From Chitinophagaceae bacterium (GTDB lineage: Bacteria > Bacteroidota > Bacteroidia > Chitinophagales > Chitinophagaceae), in NCBI GenBank assembly GCA_022841365.1, contig JALHRP010000005.1, positions 1 through 64,000 of the forward strand: a DNA stretch of 64,000 bases, given 5' to 3'. The notes beneath the pieces are model-generated. The model made no database searches and had not been told where the DNA came from. It saw nothing but the letters and a program-made list of their open reading frames with translations. Shown piece after piece: positions 1 to 10,975 of the stretch. The position numbers and the translations under genes are program-made. The first letter of the stretch is position 1, and every line of letters begins with the position of its first letter.

Positions 1-634
1 GGAGCTTTAGTTTCGTTATTTTTTCTACACTGAATATTTCATGCACCATACAGGCACCATTCCAAAGCAGCATGTTTCTGCCGGTTACTTTGTTAATGTA
101 GGCTCCCAGGTTTTTATCGGGCGCAAAAATAATGGGTTGCTCTGCAGGTAAACTTTCAACTATTTTTTGTGCATTACTGCTGGTGCAAATAATATCACTG
201 AGCGCTTTTATACCTGCACTGCAGTTGATGTATGAAATCACCAGATGATCCGGGTGTTTCTGTTTAAACGCTTCAAATAAAGGTGGTGGACAACTGTCGC
301 TCAAAGAACAACCTGCTTTAAAATCAGGTATCACCACTTTTTTTGATGGGTTTAATATTTTTGCCGTTTCAGCCATGAAGTGTACGCCTGCAAACACAAT
401 CATATCCGCATCCGTTTGTTCTGCTTTTTGTGCAAGCCCTAAACTGTCGCCAATGTAATCGGCCACATCCTGTATATCCGGTTCCTGGTAGTAATGCGCC
501 AGAATAATGGCATTTTTTTCTTTTTTCAACCGTTCAATTTCTGCAAACAGATCCAGCTCAGGATTGAGTTCAACATCTAAAAAACCATTTTTTTCTACAC
601 TTGCCTGTTTATCGGTGAGTATCATTGTGTGCAT
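1..634 (-). CDS. nadA: Quinolinate synthase NadA (3' end beyond window)
   Basis: Minus-strand translation [92 protein letters not shown] matches NadA motifs; not listed in the ORF track because it is truncated by the window edge. Confidence 0.93.
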   Translation of the reverse strand, partial: MHTMILTDKQASVEKNGFLDVELNPELDLFAEIERLKKEKNAIILAHYYQEPDIQDVADYIGDSLGLAQKAEQTDADMIVFAGVHFMAETAKILNPSKKVVIPDFKAGCSLSDSCPPPLFEAFKQKHPDHLVISYINCSAGIKALSDIICTSSNAQKIVESLPAEQPIIFAPDKNLGAYINKVTGRNMLLWNGACMVHEIFSVEKITKLKL

Positions 635-1164
635 CTTTACGTTTTAAAATCAAGTGCAAATTACTTTAATTTTTGAAAGCAGTTTTTCATTAATAACTCA
701 TAATAGATACTTATTTATTTAAGAAACTATTATTACTATGCGTGTGAATTAGTGGATATCTCTTATTTATATTTTGTTCTAAAAATTGAAAAGCTCAGTT
801 ATTAACAGTAATTCCCAATTCATCCACAAGAGTATAATCCCTGCAGTTCTTCGTTTCTCCTGCTTATACACAATAGTGGATTATAAATTGATTGTATAAT
901 TATCAACCCAATCACCTCTTTTTTTACTGTGAATGAACCGAGGAAAATCCTGCAGTTATGAACGGTATTTTTTAACCCGGCTTTCATGAACCCATCTCTT
1001 CACTAACCATCCCCTTTTTTATTCGCTCCAAAAGAGGGGATATCCACCGGAAATTTCCCTTATTCACATACCGGATGTGAATAGTTTCTGCTGCGTTTTT
1101 TTTACAGGTTGCTCATTTTTTCTGTAACCTTTATCCTGTGCAGTTTTTGGACGTTTTCCACAAT

Positions 1165-1195
1165 TTGTTCAAACCTCTTTTTCCCCCTATTTTTG
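1165..1195 (+). promoter_or_regulatory. Candidate Bacteroidota-type promoter (TTG ... TAnnTTTG) upstream of the PPIase gene
   Basis: TATTTTTG at 1188-1195 with TTG about 20 nt upstream, 32 nt before the ATG. Confidence 0.4.
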
Positions 1196-1227
1196 CCGCT
1201 CACTTTTATAACGTATAATCTACTATT

Positions 1228-3363
1228 ATGTCCATTATTCAGCAGATCCGTGAAAAGTATGCAGCTGTGAGTATTGCTGTGATTGCTTTAAGCCTGGTGG
1301 GGTTTATTTTAACCGACTATTTTTCAAGCCGCAACACTTCGAGTGGCTCTCAGCCAACAACCATTGGTGAAGTTAACGGGAAAGAAATTGATTTTAATGC
1401 CTTTCAAACACTGGTTGCTGAAACCGAAAGCGGTTACAGACAGCAGGGTATGGATATTAATGAAGATATGCGTCAGCAGCTGATTGATATGCTGTGGAAT
1501 ACCGAAGTGGACGAAGTCATCTTAACCGGCGAATATGAAAAACTGGGTATCCAGTTTACTTCTGCCGATTTAAATGAAGCGTTATATGGCAGCAACCCTC
1601 CTCCGGTGCTGGCACAGCAGTTTAAAAACGAACAAACCGGTGCGTATGATGCAAATGCTGCACGCCAGTTTATCAACTCCATGCGCAAGAAAAAAGTAAC
1701 CGATCCGCAAAGGCAGTATGTTGAGCGTAATATTATTGACTACTTAATTAAAAATGGTTTGCGTGTAAAATATGCAGCCATGCTTGCAGGCAGTGTATAT
1801 TATCCAAAATGGCTGAGCGATAAAGACATCACCGATCAAAGCAGTATTGCATCTATCAGCTATGTGGCTATTCCTTATGCAGGTATCAGCGACAGCACCA
1901 TTAAAGTTTCTGACGATGAGATTAATGCCTATGTACGCAAACATAAAAGCGAGTTTAAGCAGGAAGAAAGCCGCAGCATCTCTTATATCTTGTTTGATGC
2001 ATCACCTACTGCTGCAGACAGTGCTTATGCCTACCAGGAAGTAAGTAAACTAAAACAGGCTTTTTTAGCTTCATCGGATGCTGCACAATTTATTAACGCC
2101 AATAATTCAAGTCTGCCTTTCTTTGATGGCTATGTGTTAAAATCAACCATGCAGGTACCGAATGCAGATTCTATCCGCAGTTTGCCAGTTGGCGCTACAT
2201 ATGGTCCTTATCTGGATGCAGGAAATATTGTGATTGCCAAAATGCTGGGCAAAAGAGAATTGCCCGATTCAGTAAAATGCCGCCACGTCTTAATAGCAAC
2301 AAATGATCAGCAAAGCGGTCAGGTGATTATGAGCGACAGCGCTGCAACTAAATTAATTGACAGTATTAAAAATGCAATTAACGGCGGAGCTAACTGGGGT
2401 GAGATGGTGAAAAAATACAACCCTCCAACCGATGGCAGCCGTGAGAACAACGGAGAAATGACCTTTACTTCTGTGCAGATCCAATCGCCCAATTTTGCAA
2501 AAGAGTTTGCACAGTTTATTTTATTCGATGGCAAGAAAGGTGAGCGCAAGGTGGTAAAAACAAGTTTCGGTTATCACTACATTGAAATTCTTGACCAGAA
2601 GAAGGTAGAGCCTGCTTACAAGATTGCCTACTTTGCAAGACCAATAGAGCCAAGTGATGAAACAGTAACTGCTGCAAGCACTGCTGCCGCACAGTTTGCT
2701 GCAGAAAGCCGCAATGCAAAACAGTTTGAAACAGCAGCCCGTACTAAAAAATTATCTCCACGCATTGCCGATGTAAAGCCCAACGATTATACCATTACAG
2801 GAATTGGCAGTGCACGTTCACTGGTGAAATGGATTTATGAAAACAAAACAGGCAATGTATCTGAACCAACCAATCTGGGCGATAAATTTATTGTTGCATT
2901 AATTGCAGAAGAAAGAGAAGAAGGTTTACCCGATGCCAAAAGCATTCGTCCGGTAGTAGAGAATACCATCCGCAACCAGAAAAAAGCAGCGGAAATTATT
3001 TCGAAGATTGGAAACAACAGAGATCTGAATGCTATTGCAGGTTCATTTAAAACAAATGTTCTTCGTGCAGACAGTATTTCTTTCCTTGCTCCTTTTGTTC
3101 CGGGTGTTGGAGCAGAATCGAAGTTAATTGGTGCCGCATTTAACCCTGCAGTAAAAGGAAAAGTGAGTGATCCTATTCCGGGTAACACTGCTGTGTTTGT
3201 AATTAAAACAGAAAGCACCGGTTTAAAACCTGCTGCTGATATGGATTACAACATGCGTCGTATGCAGATGGAGATGGAAATGAAACAATCTGCAGGTAAC
3301 AGTTCTGTACAGGCGTTGCGTAAAGCAGCGACTATTAAAGACAGAAGAATAAAGTTTTATTAA
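1228..3363 (+). CDS. SurA/PpiD-type periplasmic peptidylprolyl isomerase
   Basis: N-terminal TM segment, SurA_N-like region, parvulin-like domain (KCRHVLIATND...ANWGEMVKKYNP...FGYHYIEILDQ). Confidence 0.88.
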   Translation: MSIIQQIREKYAAVSIAVIALSLVGFILTDYFSSRNTSSGSQPTTIGEVNGKEIDFNAFQTLVAETESGYRQQGMDINEDMRQQLIDMLWNTEVDEVILTGEYEKLGIQFTSADLNEALYGSNPPPVLAQQFKNEQTGAYDANAARQFINSMRKKKVTDPQRQYVERNIIDYLIKNGLRVKYAAMLAGSVYYPKWLSDKDITDQSSIASISYVAIPYAGISDSTIKVSDDEINAYVRKHKSEFKQEESRSISYILFDASPTAADSAYAYQEVSKLKQAFLASSDAAQFINANNSSLPFFDGYVLKSTMQVPNADSIRSLPVGATYGPYLDAGNIVIAKMLGKRELPDSVKCRHVLIATNDQQSGQVIMSDSAATKLIDSIKNAINGGANWGEMVKKYNPPTDGSRENNGEMTFTSVQIQSPNFAKEFAQFILFDGKKGERKVVKTSFGYHYIEILDQKKVEPAYKIAYFARPIEPSDETVTAASTAAAQFAAESRNAKQFETAARTKKLSPRIADVKPNDYTITGIGSARSLVKWIYENKTGNVSEPTNLGDKFIVALIAEEREEGLPDAKSIRPVVENTIRNQKKAAEIISKIGNNRDLNAIAGSFKTNVLRADSISFLAPFVPGVGAESKLIGAAFNPAVKGKVSDPIPGNTAVFVIKTESTGLKPAADMDYNMRRMQMEMEMKQSAGNSSVQALRKAATIKDRRIKFY

Positions 3364-3383
3364 CAGACCTTCTTATTAATAAG

Positions 3384-3415
3384 AAATGGGCATAGCGGAA
3401 GTTATGCCCATTTTT
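3384..3415 (+). terminator. Rho-independent terminator
   Basis: ATGGGCATagcggaagttATGCCCATTTTT hairpin plus T run just after the stop. Confidence 0.75.
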
Positions 3416-3522
3416 ATTCACAGTAGTTTTACGAGTGGCCGAATGAAAAACTACGGTGCTATTGCATAGTAAAAATGGATATAGCATATTTGGAGTAAAT
3501 TTACTATCTCAATAAAAAAGCT

Positions 3523-4041
3523 ATGAGTGAAGTGATAGTAAATAAAGTGGCGGAAAGCTCGCTGTTAACCATTGATCTGGAAACGTATTATCCCAAAGAA
3601 GAACCGCTGTTATTTGATTTAAAGGAGTTTCTTTTTATGGGTTTAATTGTAAAAGAAAAAGAATTCAGAAACAGTTTACAGGAAGTGGATATTGAGCCAT
3701 ACCGTAACAAAACAGTTCTTGTAACCTGCAGTGCAGATGCTATTATTCCCATGTGGGCTTATATGCTGGTAGCAACAAAGTTGCAGCCTGTAACCGCTGA
3801 ACTGTTTTTGGGCACAAAGGAAGAATGGAAAAAGAAAAAACTGATGGATGCTGTTGCAGCTGCAGATCTGTCGGCCTGTAAAGACCAACGGGTAGTGATC
3901 AAAGGATGTGGAGACGAGCCTTTACCTGAAGCAGCTTATCTTGAAATCACCAGCCGTTTAAGACCCCTTGCCAAAAGTATCATGTATGGGGAGCCCTGCA
4001 GTACGGTACCCATTTATAAACAACCAAAACCAACTGTTTAA
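3523..4041 (+). CDS. DUF2480-like protein
   Basis: Intact ORF; LFDLKEFLFMGLIVKEKEFRNSL..IPMWAYMLV resembles a conserved Bacteroidota family. Confidence 0.7.
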   Translation: MSEVIVNKVAESSLLTIDLETYYPKEEPLLFDLKEFLFMGLIVKEKEFRNSLQEVDIEPYRNKTVLVTCSADAIIPMWAYMLVATKLQPVTAELFLGTKEEWKKKKLMDAVAAADLSACKDQRVVIKGCGDEPLPEAAYLEITSRLRPLAKSIMYGEPCSTVPIYKQPKPTV

Positions 4042-4047
4042 ACCACG

Positions 4048-4389
4048 GTGCAATTCAACGATTATCGAAACTACCATCCTTACCGGCTGACTCCGAGACA
4101 ACGAAAATTTTTAAAACAATGGGAAAAGCGAAGAGAAATTCCCAGGTGGAAATATATATTGTTTCATGGTGTGTTAAGGGAAGGTCTTGTAAGCATGCTC
4201 ATCATCAAGCTGCTGCAGTTTGCATTTGATCCAACAGCATTCGGCGGATTTTATTTTAATGCTATGGGCATTATTTTCTTTGTATTGGAAATCTGTTTCT
4301 GGTTTGGCGGCGGCGGTATTATTGGCTGGTTTAAACACCGCAGCTTTGAAACCGAATATGAAATGCTTAAAAGCATGGAGCATTTTTAA
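4048..4389 (+). CDS. Small membrane protein, hypothetical
   Basis: ORF directly downstream of the DUF2480-like gene; two hydrophobic segments; likely GTG/ATG start near 4048. Confidence 0.55.
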   Translation: MQFNDYRNYHPYRLTPRQRKFLKQWEKRREIPRWKYILFHGVLREGLVSMLIIKLLQFAFDPTAFGGFYFNAMGIIFFVLEICFWFGGGGIIGWFKHRSFETEYEMLKSMEHF

Positions 4390-4391
4390 GT

Positions 4392-4910
4392 TTACTCTTT
4401 TACTTCCACCACCATTTCAATCTCTACAGCAATATTGTTTGGTAACGCCACCATCCCCATTGCAGCTCTTGCATGTTTTCCTTTTTCTCCAAATACAGCT
4501 ACCATTAAATCGCTGCAGCCGTTAATCACTTTAGGCTGCTCTGTAAAATCGGGTAAGCAATTTACATAACCATTCAGTTTTACAATACGTACCACTTTAC
4601 TTAAATCGCCACCCAATGCATCTTTGAGTGTAGCGAGTAAACTTAATCCGGTAACCCTTGCAGCATCATACCCCTGCTCAAGTGTTAAGTCTTTCCCCAC
4701 TTTGCCTGTAATATTGGTTCCATCTGCTTTTGTTGGACCATGACCCGAAAGAAAAATTAAATTTCCCGAACGCACATATTTTACATAGTTAGCAATGGGT
4801 TTGGTTGCCGGAGGTAACTGTAAACCTAATGATTTTATTTTTTCATCGGGTGTTTGTGCCTGTGTGTTCATAATACAGAAGATGAAGAAAGAAGCGAATA
4901 AGATTTTCAT
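4392..4910 (-). CDS. RidA (YjgF/YER057c/UK114) family protein with signal peptide
   Basis: SGHGPTKADGTNITGKVGKDLTLEQGYDAARVTGLSLLATLK..HARAAMGMVALPNNIAVEIEMVVEV. Confidence 0.85.
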   Translation of the reverse strand: MKILFASFFIFCIMNTQAQTPDEKIKSLGLQLPPATKPIANYVKYVRSGNLIFLSGHGPTKADGTNITGKVGKDLTLEQGYDAARVTGLSLLATLKDALGGDLSKVVRIVKLNGYVNCLPDFTEQPKVINGCSDLMVAVFGEKGKHARAAMGMVALPNNIAVEIEMVVEVKE

Positions 4911-4929
4911 TTGAAGAGAAGTTTAAAAA

Positions 4930-6024
4930 TTAAAACCAGCCACGTTTTCTGAATATATAGAGCATTATCATTGGAATCAGAATCATCATGCCGCAGGTAA
5001 GATAAAAACCCCATTTATGATGAGCATAGGGAATGATGTCGAAGTTCATCCCAAACATACCGCCAATAACAGTTGCAGGTGCAAGTAAGCAGGTAACAAT
5101 GGCCATCACCTTCATTACTTCATTCATCTTCAGGTTTACATTGCTGATGTACAGATCATGTAAGTTCATCATCATATCACGGTAGTTCTCTGCAAGATCA
5201 TTGGCCTGTACAATATGATCGTACACATCTTTAAAATATTTTTCTGTCTTTTCTTCCAGCAAAGGACTTTCACTTCTTAAAATACCATTGATCATATCTC
5301 TTACCGGAGTTATGTTTCGTTTTAACACAATCATTTCTTTGCGCAGCTGGTTTATTTTTGCAAGCGATCGTTTATTGGCGTTGCGAACAATATCTTCTTC
5401 CAGCAGTTCAATCCGGTCGCTCAGTTTTTCCATCACCAGAAAATAATTATCTACAATCAGATCAATCAATGTATAAAACAAATAATCGGTGCTGCTTTGT
5501 CTGATCTTGTTGTTACGGAACTGCAGTTTATCTCTGAGCGGATTAAACACATCACGTGAAGCATCTTCCTGAAAACTCAATACAAATTTTTTACCGAGTA
5601 TAATAGAGATTTGCTCGGCCTCTACAGTAGAGTCCCGCTCGTTGAAATAAAGCATATTCAGCAAACAGAAAATAACATCATCTATATCATCCATTTTTGG
5701 CCGCTGACCAATACTTAAAATATCTTCCTGTACCAGTGAATGGATATTGTAGTGATTACAGATTTCCTCAATGTCTTTTCTCCTCAAGCCATCTACATTT
5801 ATCCAGGTAACACGGGGAGAGTGTTTGTACATAAAACAATCCTGTACTTTTTTCAGCCGCTCTTCGTGTATATTTTCCTGATCGTAATCATATACAAACA
5901 CATTGATGTGTTCCGGTTCCGCCCTGGCAGGGGTAACGGTTGGGTTTACTTTCAGGATCCTCTTGGTACGCAACATGTTAAAAGGGTTCAGTACCAGGTC
6001 TAAATAAGAGGTCCGCTTGCTCAT
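4930..6024 (-). CDS. corA: Magnesium/cobalt transporter CorA
   Basis: C-terminal GGMFGMNF motif (CorA GMN signature) plus two TM helices. Confidence 0.93.
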   Translation of the reverse strand: MSKRTSYLDLVLNPFNMLRTKRILKVNPTVTPARAEPEHINVFVYDYDQENIHEERLKKVQDCFMYKHSPRVTWINVDGLRRKDIEEICNHYNIHSLVQEDILSIGQRPKMDDIDDVIFCLLNMLYFNERDSTVEAEQISIILGKKFVLSFQEDASRDVFNPLRDKLQFRNNKIRQSSTDYLFYTLIDLIVDNYFLVMEKLSDRIELLEEDIVRNANKRSLAKINQLRKEMIVLKRNITPVRDMINGILRSESPLLEEKTEKYFKDVYDHIVQANDLAENYRDMMMNLHDLYISNVNLKMNEVMKVMAIVTCLLAPATVIGGMFGMNFDIIPYAHHKWGFYLTCGMMILIPMIMLYIFRKRGWF

Positions 6025-6091
6025 ACAGGAAATTTAAAACGAATTTAAACAATCGTTCTTCATCTTGCCAACTGTTATGTAGCTTTAGGAT

Positions 6092-6589
6092 ATGATAAAA
6101 TTACTCACCCCCGCCGCCTGTTTTGTTTTGCTGCTTGGCTGCAATAACGAAGCAACAGAAGAGAAGAAAGCGGCTGAAGAAGCAGCAGCTCCTGTTCAAC
6201 AGTGGTTTGCAACTGATACAATTATTGCATGGGATTGTAATGCGGATGATAAACAACGAAAACGAATCTTTAATACCAGCGACTCTGTTCCGTTTGCTCA
6301 GGCCTTCATTAACGGTATTAATAAAACCTATGGTGAGATTAAAATGAAATTGGATCATATCTCCGCCGATACATTATACGTAACGTTTGAAAAATCCGAC
6401 TGGCTTACCGACAGAGCAGGGAACGCAGGCGCAGCTCAATATTTATCTTTTGCAACGTTAAATCTGCTTGAAACAAAAGGCATTCATTACGTAACCTATG
6501 TGTTTACGGCAGGCGCACACGCAAGACCAGCTACCTGGAACCGAACAGATTTTAATGATTGGAAAACCGACTCTTCTTCTGTACAATAA
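6092..6589 (+). CDS. Hypothetical lipoprotein
   Basis: Lipobox-like ACFVLLLGC near N-terminus; ORF spacing to the next gene. Confidence 0.65.
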   Translation: MIKLLTPAACFVLLLGCNNEATEEKKAAEEAAAPVQQWFATDTIIAWDCNADDKQRKRIFNTSDSVPFAQAFINGINKTYGEIKMKLDHISADTLYVTFEKSDWLTDRAGNAGAAQYLSFATLNLLETKGIHYVTYVFTAGAHARPATWNRTDFNDWKTDSSSVQ

Positions 6590-6591
6590 TT

Positions 6592-7479
6592 ATGAAACGA
6601 CTTATTTGTTTTCTTTTAAGCTTGCTAAGCTTACAGTTTTGTACTGCACAACTTACAGATCGCAAACTCCAGAAAAAAGTAAATGAACTGCTCAAAGGCT
6701 TTAACGGAGAAGTGGGTGTGTATATCAAAGATTTGAAATCAGGAAAAACTGTTACCATCAATGCAGACACTGTTTTTCCTACAGCCAGTATAGTGAAGGT
6801 TCCTATACTCATTGGCATTATGGATAAGATCAACAAAGCCGAACTCAGCTATCATCAACCATTGATTTATAAAGACTCATTATTGTATGCAGGAGTTGAT
6901 ATTCTCGGATCGTTTAAAAACAACGAGTCGGTTGAGTTATCAAAGGTGTTGATGCTGATGCTGACCACCAGCGATAATACAGCCAGTTTGTGGTTACAAC
7001 ATATTGCAGGAACCGGAACACGTATTAATCAGTTGTTAGACAGTTTGGGCTTCCCTTTAACCAGAGTAAATTCAAGAACACCCGGGCGAGAAGAAAACAG
7101 AAACCTGTATGGTTGGGGACAAACAACGCCATTTGAAATGGCTACACTGCTTGAAAAAATATACCGTAAAGAAATATTCAATGAAAAAAGTTGTGTGCAG
7201 ATGATGCGCATGCTGGGCCGTAATTACTGGGACGAAGAAGGGCTTTCTCAAATACCGCCCACTGTTGAAGTGTTTAGTAAAAACGGAGCAGTGAACGCAA
7301 GCCGAAGCGAAGTAATGCTGGTAAACGCACCGCATCATCCCTATGTATTTTGCATCATCACAAAAAATAATAAAGATCAAAGCTGGGGTAGTACAAACGA
7401 AGCATGGGTGCTCACCAGAAAATTATCTGCCCTGCTTTGGAATTATTATGAACCCAAAATGAAATTTACTGCTCAATAG
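6592..7479 (+). CDS. Class A beta-lactamase-like serine hydrolase
   Basis: Internal ATG at 6592 gives signal peptide MKRLICFLLSLLSLQFCTAQ; SIVK (SxxK) and SDN motifs. Confidence 0.85.
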   Translation: MKRLICFLLSLLSLQFCTAQLTDRKLQKKVNELLKGFNGEVGVYIKDLKSGKTVTINADTVFPTASIVKVPILIGIMDKINKAELSYHQPLIYKDSLLYAGVDILGSFKNNESVELSKVLMLMLTTSDNTASLWLQHIAGTGTRINQLLDSLGFPLTRVNSRTPGREENRNLYGWGQTTPFEMATLLEKIYRKEIFNEKSCVQMMRMLGRNYWDEEGLSQIPPTVEVFSKNGAVNASRSEVMLVNAPHHPYVFCIITKNNKDQSWGSTNEAWVLTRKLSALLWNYYEPKMKFTAQ

Positions 7480-7502
7480 TGTTTTGCTCTTTCAATAAAT
7501 TA

Positions 7503-7530
7503 AAAAGGCCGGAATTACTCCGGCCTTTTT
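7503..7530. terminator. Bidirectional terminator between convergent genes
   Basis: AAAAAGGCCGGAattaCTCCGGCCTTTTT perfect stem with A/T flanks. Confidence 0.8.
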
Positions 7531-7541
7531 AATTGCAATTT

Positions 7542-10500
7542 TTATTGTTTGATGATTTTAAATACTTCATTGCTGTCATCAACCTTTAACAGATACACAC
7601 CGTTAATAAGATCCTGCATATACAGTTGCAGCACAGCTCCTTTCAGCTTGAATTGTTTTACAACACGGCCCTGTGTATCATAAACAGTAATGATACTGCT
7701 GCGGTTACTGTTTAAACCGGTTATGGTTAACAGGTTGCCAACAGGGTTTGGATATATACCACGTTGCTGCTGTACGTTTACAACAGAAGCTTCCTGCATT
7801 GGGGGAGCTATCACTCTTGTATTTGCAACAGGTTGCCTGCAGGCTTCATTTACATTGAGCGGAATGGTATAACGTACTCCCTTAAACGTAGCACCTGTGC
7901 GGAAGTTTACTTTATCTGCATAACATGCTCCTTCAAGACGGCTGTTATTTTCAAACTCCACTTCTGCATTAGGCGCATAGATAATACCCTGTACTAATGA
8001 GTTATTGAACTTACTCAACTGGTTACCGTATGAATAGATTACTACATCAGAAACCTTGCCCTGTCCGTCAATGATCATTTGCAGGTTATTGCGTTGCAAT
8101 GGCTGAAACTTATCTACATGTATAGTGATGGTTTGTCCGCCAAGCTGGTATTTCACTTTTGCATTGTTGCCCATAAACTTCCAGGTGTCAAAATAATAAA
8201 CACCGGCTGTTAAAATCAACGTGCTGTTTTCATTGACGATTATGTGTTGATAGGCCCCCGGTTGTAATGTACGGGTGCTGCCTGCCATCAGCTCAACAGA
8301 ATGTGTTGAGTTGTTAGCCGGCTTCAACAGATTTGGTTTTGGAACAGAAACTACACAACCGGAGTTGTTGCTCATAGCTCCTGTTGTAGTAAGGGAAGAT
8401 TTGCTGTTTGCTATGATAGGTGTTCCTGTGTTTTGTATGTAATCAACAATTACTCTGCTTTCTCCTAATAAACGTAACCGATCCTTCACATGTAAATCAC
8501 CAACAATAACCGCAGAGGGTGAGCCCTGAAGCGAAACGTTTTCAAAAATCATATCTGCAAATGAACCTGCATTTCCAAAAGACCTGTTGAACTGTTTATC
8601 AAATACAACACCCTTCCATCCGTAAATGGTAAAATCCTCCAGCTTGCTCAGTACATCGGCGCCCAGATCAACAGTTGTTGTAATATCAGCACCTGTTGTT
8701 TGCATAGTGCATTGGTTGTAATCGCTGGTAATATTGGTTCCAATGGGGCTGGTAGCAGTTGCTTTAGCAGCAACGGTATAGTTTACCATTTCAAAACAAC
8801 CGGAAGAAGTAAGGCCCGAAACAGCAGGCATCACTTCAACAATAAATTCAATTTCTTTTGTTTGATTTACAGCAAGCGTATTACCTGCAGCAAGTAAGTT
8901 TTTGTTTGAAGCTCCGTTAAAAGAACCGTTGACTATAAAATCATTACTGTTGATGCAAATGACCTTGTATCCCTTTGATGTTGCAAAAGCAGCAGCCAGA
9001 TCAATAACCGCCTGCACGTTCAGCAGGGTTACATCACCCGTATTACTGAGTTTTGTTTTATACACTACCTGTCGCTTGCCGGCACCTGTGTTTCGCACAT
9101 CTTCAACTTTTAGATAGCTTACATCAATCACGGGATTTTCAGGATCCAGCACAAAATTGGGAAGTGTGATGCTGTTGGGTAAAGCAAGGTTAAAGCTGTG
9201 ATCAATAATTCCTTTCTCTCCAACTTTTGATTTAAATACTTCGTCAGTAAGCAATGTTTCATCAATTACTCCCGGCATTTTAATTTCGCCAAATGCAAGT
9301 TTAATACTGCGGTAATATTCCTGAGCGCTTTGAGAAGAAAATGTTCCACTGAGACTTGAGCCGCCTGATGCATTTAAAGCGGTTGTTTGTGACTGTGGTA
9401 CAATAGCATCAATGTATTGCCCGGCAGTAAGCTGTACAAACTGTCCGTTACCACTGTGCGATGCTGTGCCGTTGCTGTTAAATACAGTATAGCTCATTAC
9501 TGCACCCAGATTAATTTGCAGGTGCACAACCGGATTGTATTGAAAGTTGAAGTTTTGGTCAATGGTAAAAGTTGGGGCAATATCGCCTACATCAATACTG
9601 CCTCTGCCGCCGCCAAGACTTTTGCTGGTAGGTACGCCTGCATAATCTAACAGTGAAACCAAATCAAAACTCATCTGACTCAGAAATGATTTAGTACCGC
9701 TTACAGTTAGTTGTTTAGCTCCGTTGGCAGATGAATACTGGAGCTCCGTTCCCGTTACATCTTTAAACGTTCCTTCCATTTCAGGAATTGTGGGACCGCC
9801 ATCCGGCAAATCAGGTGGTGCAATCTTTACTGTATGCTGATCAGGAAATTCAGCAAATGTATAAGCGGTGTTGTTGTTTGCATTGTATGCATCAAGCGTT
9901 TGTTGTCCGAGGTTTAACAAAGGCGAAAGCGCACTCCAGTTACAACTTAACAGTGTGGCGTTGGTTGCATTGAGTCCAAACCCCCTTTCACAAAAATTAA
10001 TTAATGAAGGCAGTGTTGGTAAAGACGGACTTAATAAAAACGATACACTTTCATTAAAGTATTTTTTATCACTGCATATTTCACCTACTAACGGAATACT
10101 TACTCCAAAACCCACATAAGCATCTACACCAATGGTAGCGCCGAATTTTAAATTATTAATCACCGGTCCTATTTCCTGGTTTACAAAAGGAGGTTTAACT
10201 CTTAGCTTATCGTTAGCAGCCGGTTGTAAAACAGTATACCCTGTGCTGATGCGGATAGTTTCACCGCAGGCAAAACTGTTGGCTTCGGGATACTGAATGG
10301 TCACCTGCACCGGATAGTTTACATCTACATTCGCATTACCAACTGAACGTACCTGATAATAACCTCCTACATCTATGGAGCCGTTGATGCTGATATTGGG
10401 TGTTACGCCGGAGCAAAAGAACGAAGTGCCTGCATTTAAATCGGTGAGCCAGCCGGGGATAGACACATCTCCGCCAATCAGGTTGAGGATGGTATTAAGA

Positions 10501-10715
10501 CCGGGGTCAAATGATTTTGCAGGGTTGAATGTATTTGTAAACTGAACCCTTGAGTTGCTGCCCGTAACAGGGTTAGGATCAAGCATGACGTTCTGAAAAC
10601 TGTGCTGAAAAGGCAATGACTTTGTAACGGAAACATTGTTGCCTCTTGTTTGAGCAAAAATTTGAGCAATAAATAAGAGGAGGATGCTGAAAAGCAGCGA
10701 TTTTTTCTGTACCAT
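7542..10715 (-). CDS. Large secreted protein with C-terminal type IX secretion (T9SS type A) sorting domain
   Basis: Signal peptide; C-terminus GIYPNPVGNLLTITG...GVYLLKVDDSNEVFKIIKQ typical of Por sorting domains. Confidence 0.85.
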   Translation of the reverse strand: MVQKKSLLFSILLLFIAQIFAQTRGNNVSVTKSLPFQHSFQNVMLDPNPVTGSNSRVQFTNTFNPAKSFDPGLNTILNLIGGDVSIPGWLTDLNAGTSFFCSGVTPNISINGSIDVGGYYQVRSVGNANVDVNYPVQVTIQYPEANSFACGETIRISTGYTVLQPAANDKLRVKPPFVNQEIGPVINNLKFGATIGVDAYVGFGVSIPLVGEICSDKKYFNESVSFLLSPSLPTLPSLINFCERGFGLNATNATLLSCNWSALSPLLNLGQQTLDAYNANNNTAYTFAEFPDQHTVKIAPPDLPDGGPTIPEMEGTFKDVTGTELQYSSANGAKQLTVSGTKSFLSQMSFDLVSLLDYAGVPTSKSLGGGRGSIDVGDIAPTFTIDQNFNFQYNPVVHLQINLGAVMSYTVFNSNGTASHSGNGQFVQLTAGQYIDAIVPQSQTTALNASGGSSLSGTFSSQSAQEYYRSIKLAFGEIKMPGVIDETLLTDEVFKSKVGEKGIIDHSFNLALPNSITLPNFVLDPENPVIDVSYLKVEDVRNTGAGKRQVVYKTKLSNTGDVTLLNVQAVIDLAAAFATSKGYKVICINSNDFIVNGSFNGASNKNLLAAGNTLAVNQTKEIEFIVEVMPAVSGLTSSGCFEMVNYTVAAKATATSPIGTNITSDYNQCTMQTTGADITTTVDLGADVLSKLEDFTIYGWKGVVFDKQFNRSFGNAGSFADMIFENVSLQGSPSAVIVGDLHVKDRLRLLGESRVIVDYIQNTGTPIIANSKSSLTTTGAMSNNSGCVVSVPKPNLLKPANNSTHSVELMAGSTRTLQPGAYQHIIVNENSTLILTAGVYYFDTWKFMGNNAKVKYQLGGQTITIHVDKFQPLQRNNLQMIIDGQGKVSDVVIYSYGNQLSKFNNSLVQGIIYAPNAEVEFENNSRLEGACYADKVNFRTGATFKGVRYTIPLNVNEACRQPVANTRVIAPPMQEASVVNVQQQRGIYPNPVGNLLTITGLNSNRSSIITVYDTQGRVVKQFKLKGAVLQLYMQDLINGVYLLKVDDSNEVFKIIKQ

Positions 10716-10975
10716 TTTTTAGAGTTTTGGTTAAATCGGCTTTCCAATAAAAGAGAAGGAATTACAATACAGTAATAATACTGTTTTTTATGAAGATCAA
10801 AAACTTTTGTTGAACTTTTTAAAGAAGCGTGAACGGGTTTAACATGATCAATCAAGCTTTCAGTAAAGATCTTTTTCTTGCAGCTATTTACTCTTTATTT
10901 GTTAAATCTTTTGTGCTTTCAACGATTGGTATTTCCTTTGACTGTATATCTGTACATCCACAAAACCTCAGCATC

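Noticed and set aside
10478-10855. 125-aa minus-strand ORF overlapping the 5' end of the large T9SS gene
   Set aside because: Out-of-frame shadow of the 1057-aa ORF; that gene has signal peptide and sorting domain.
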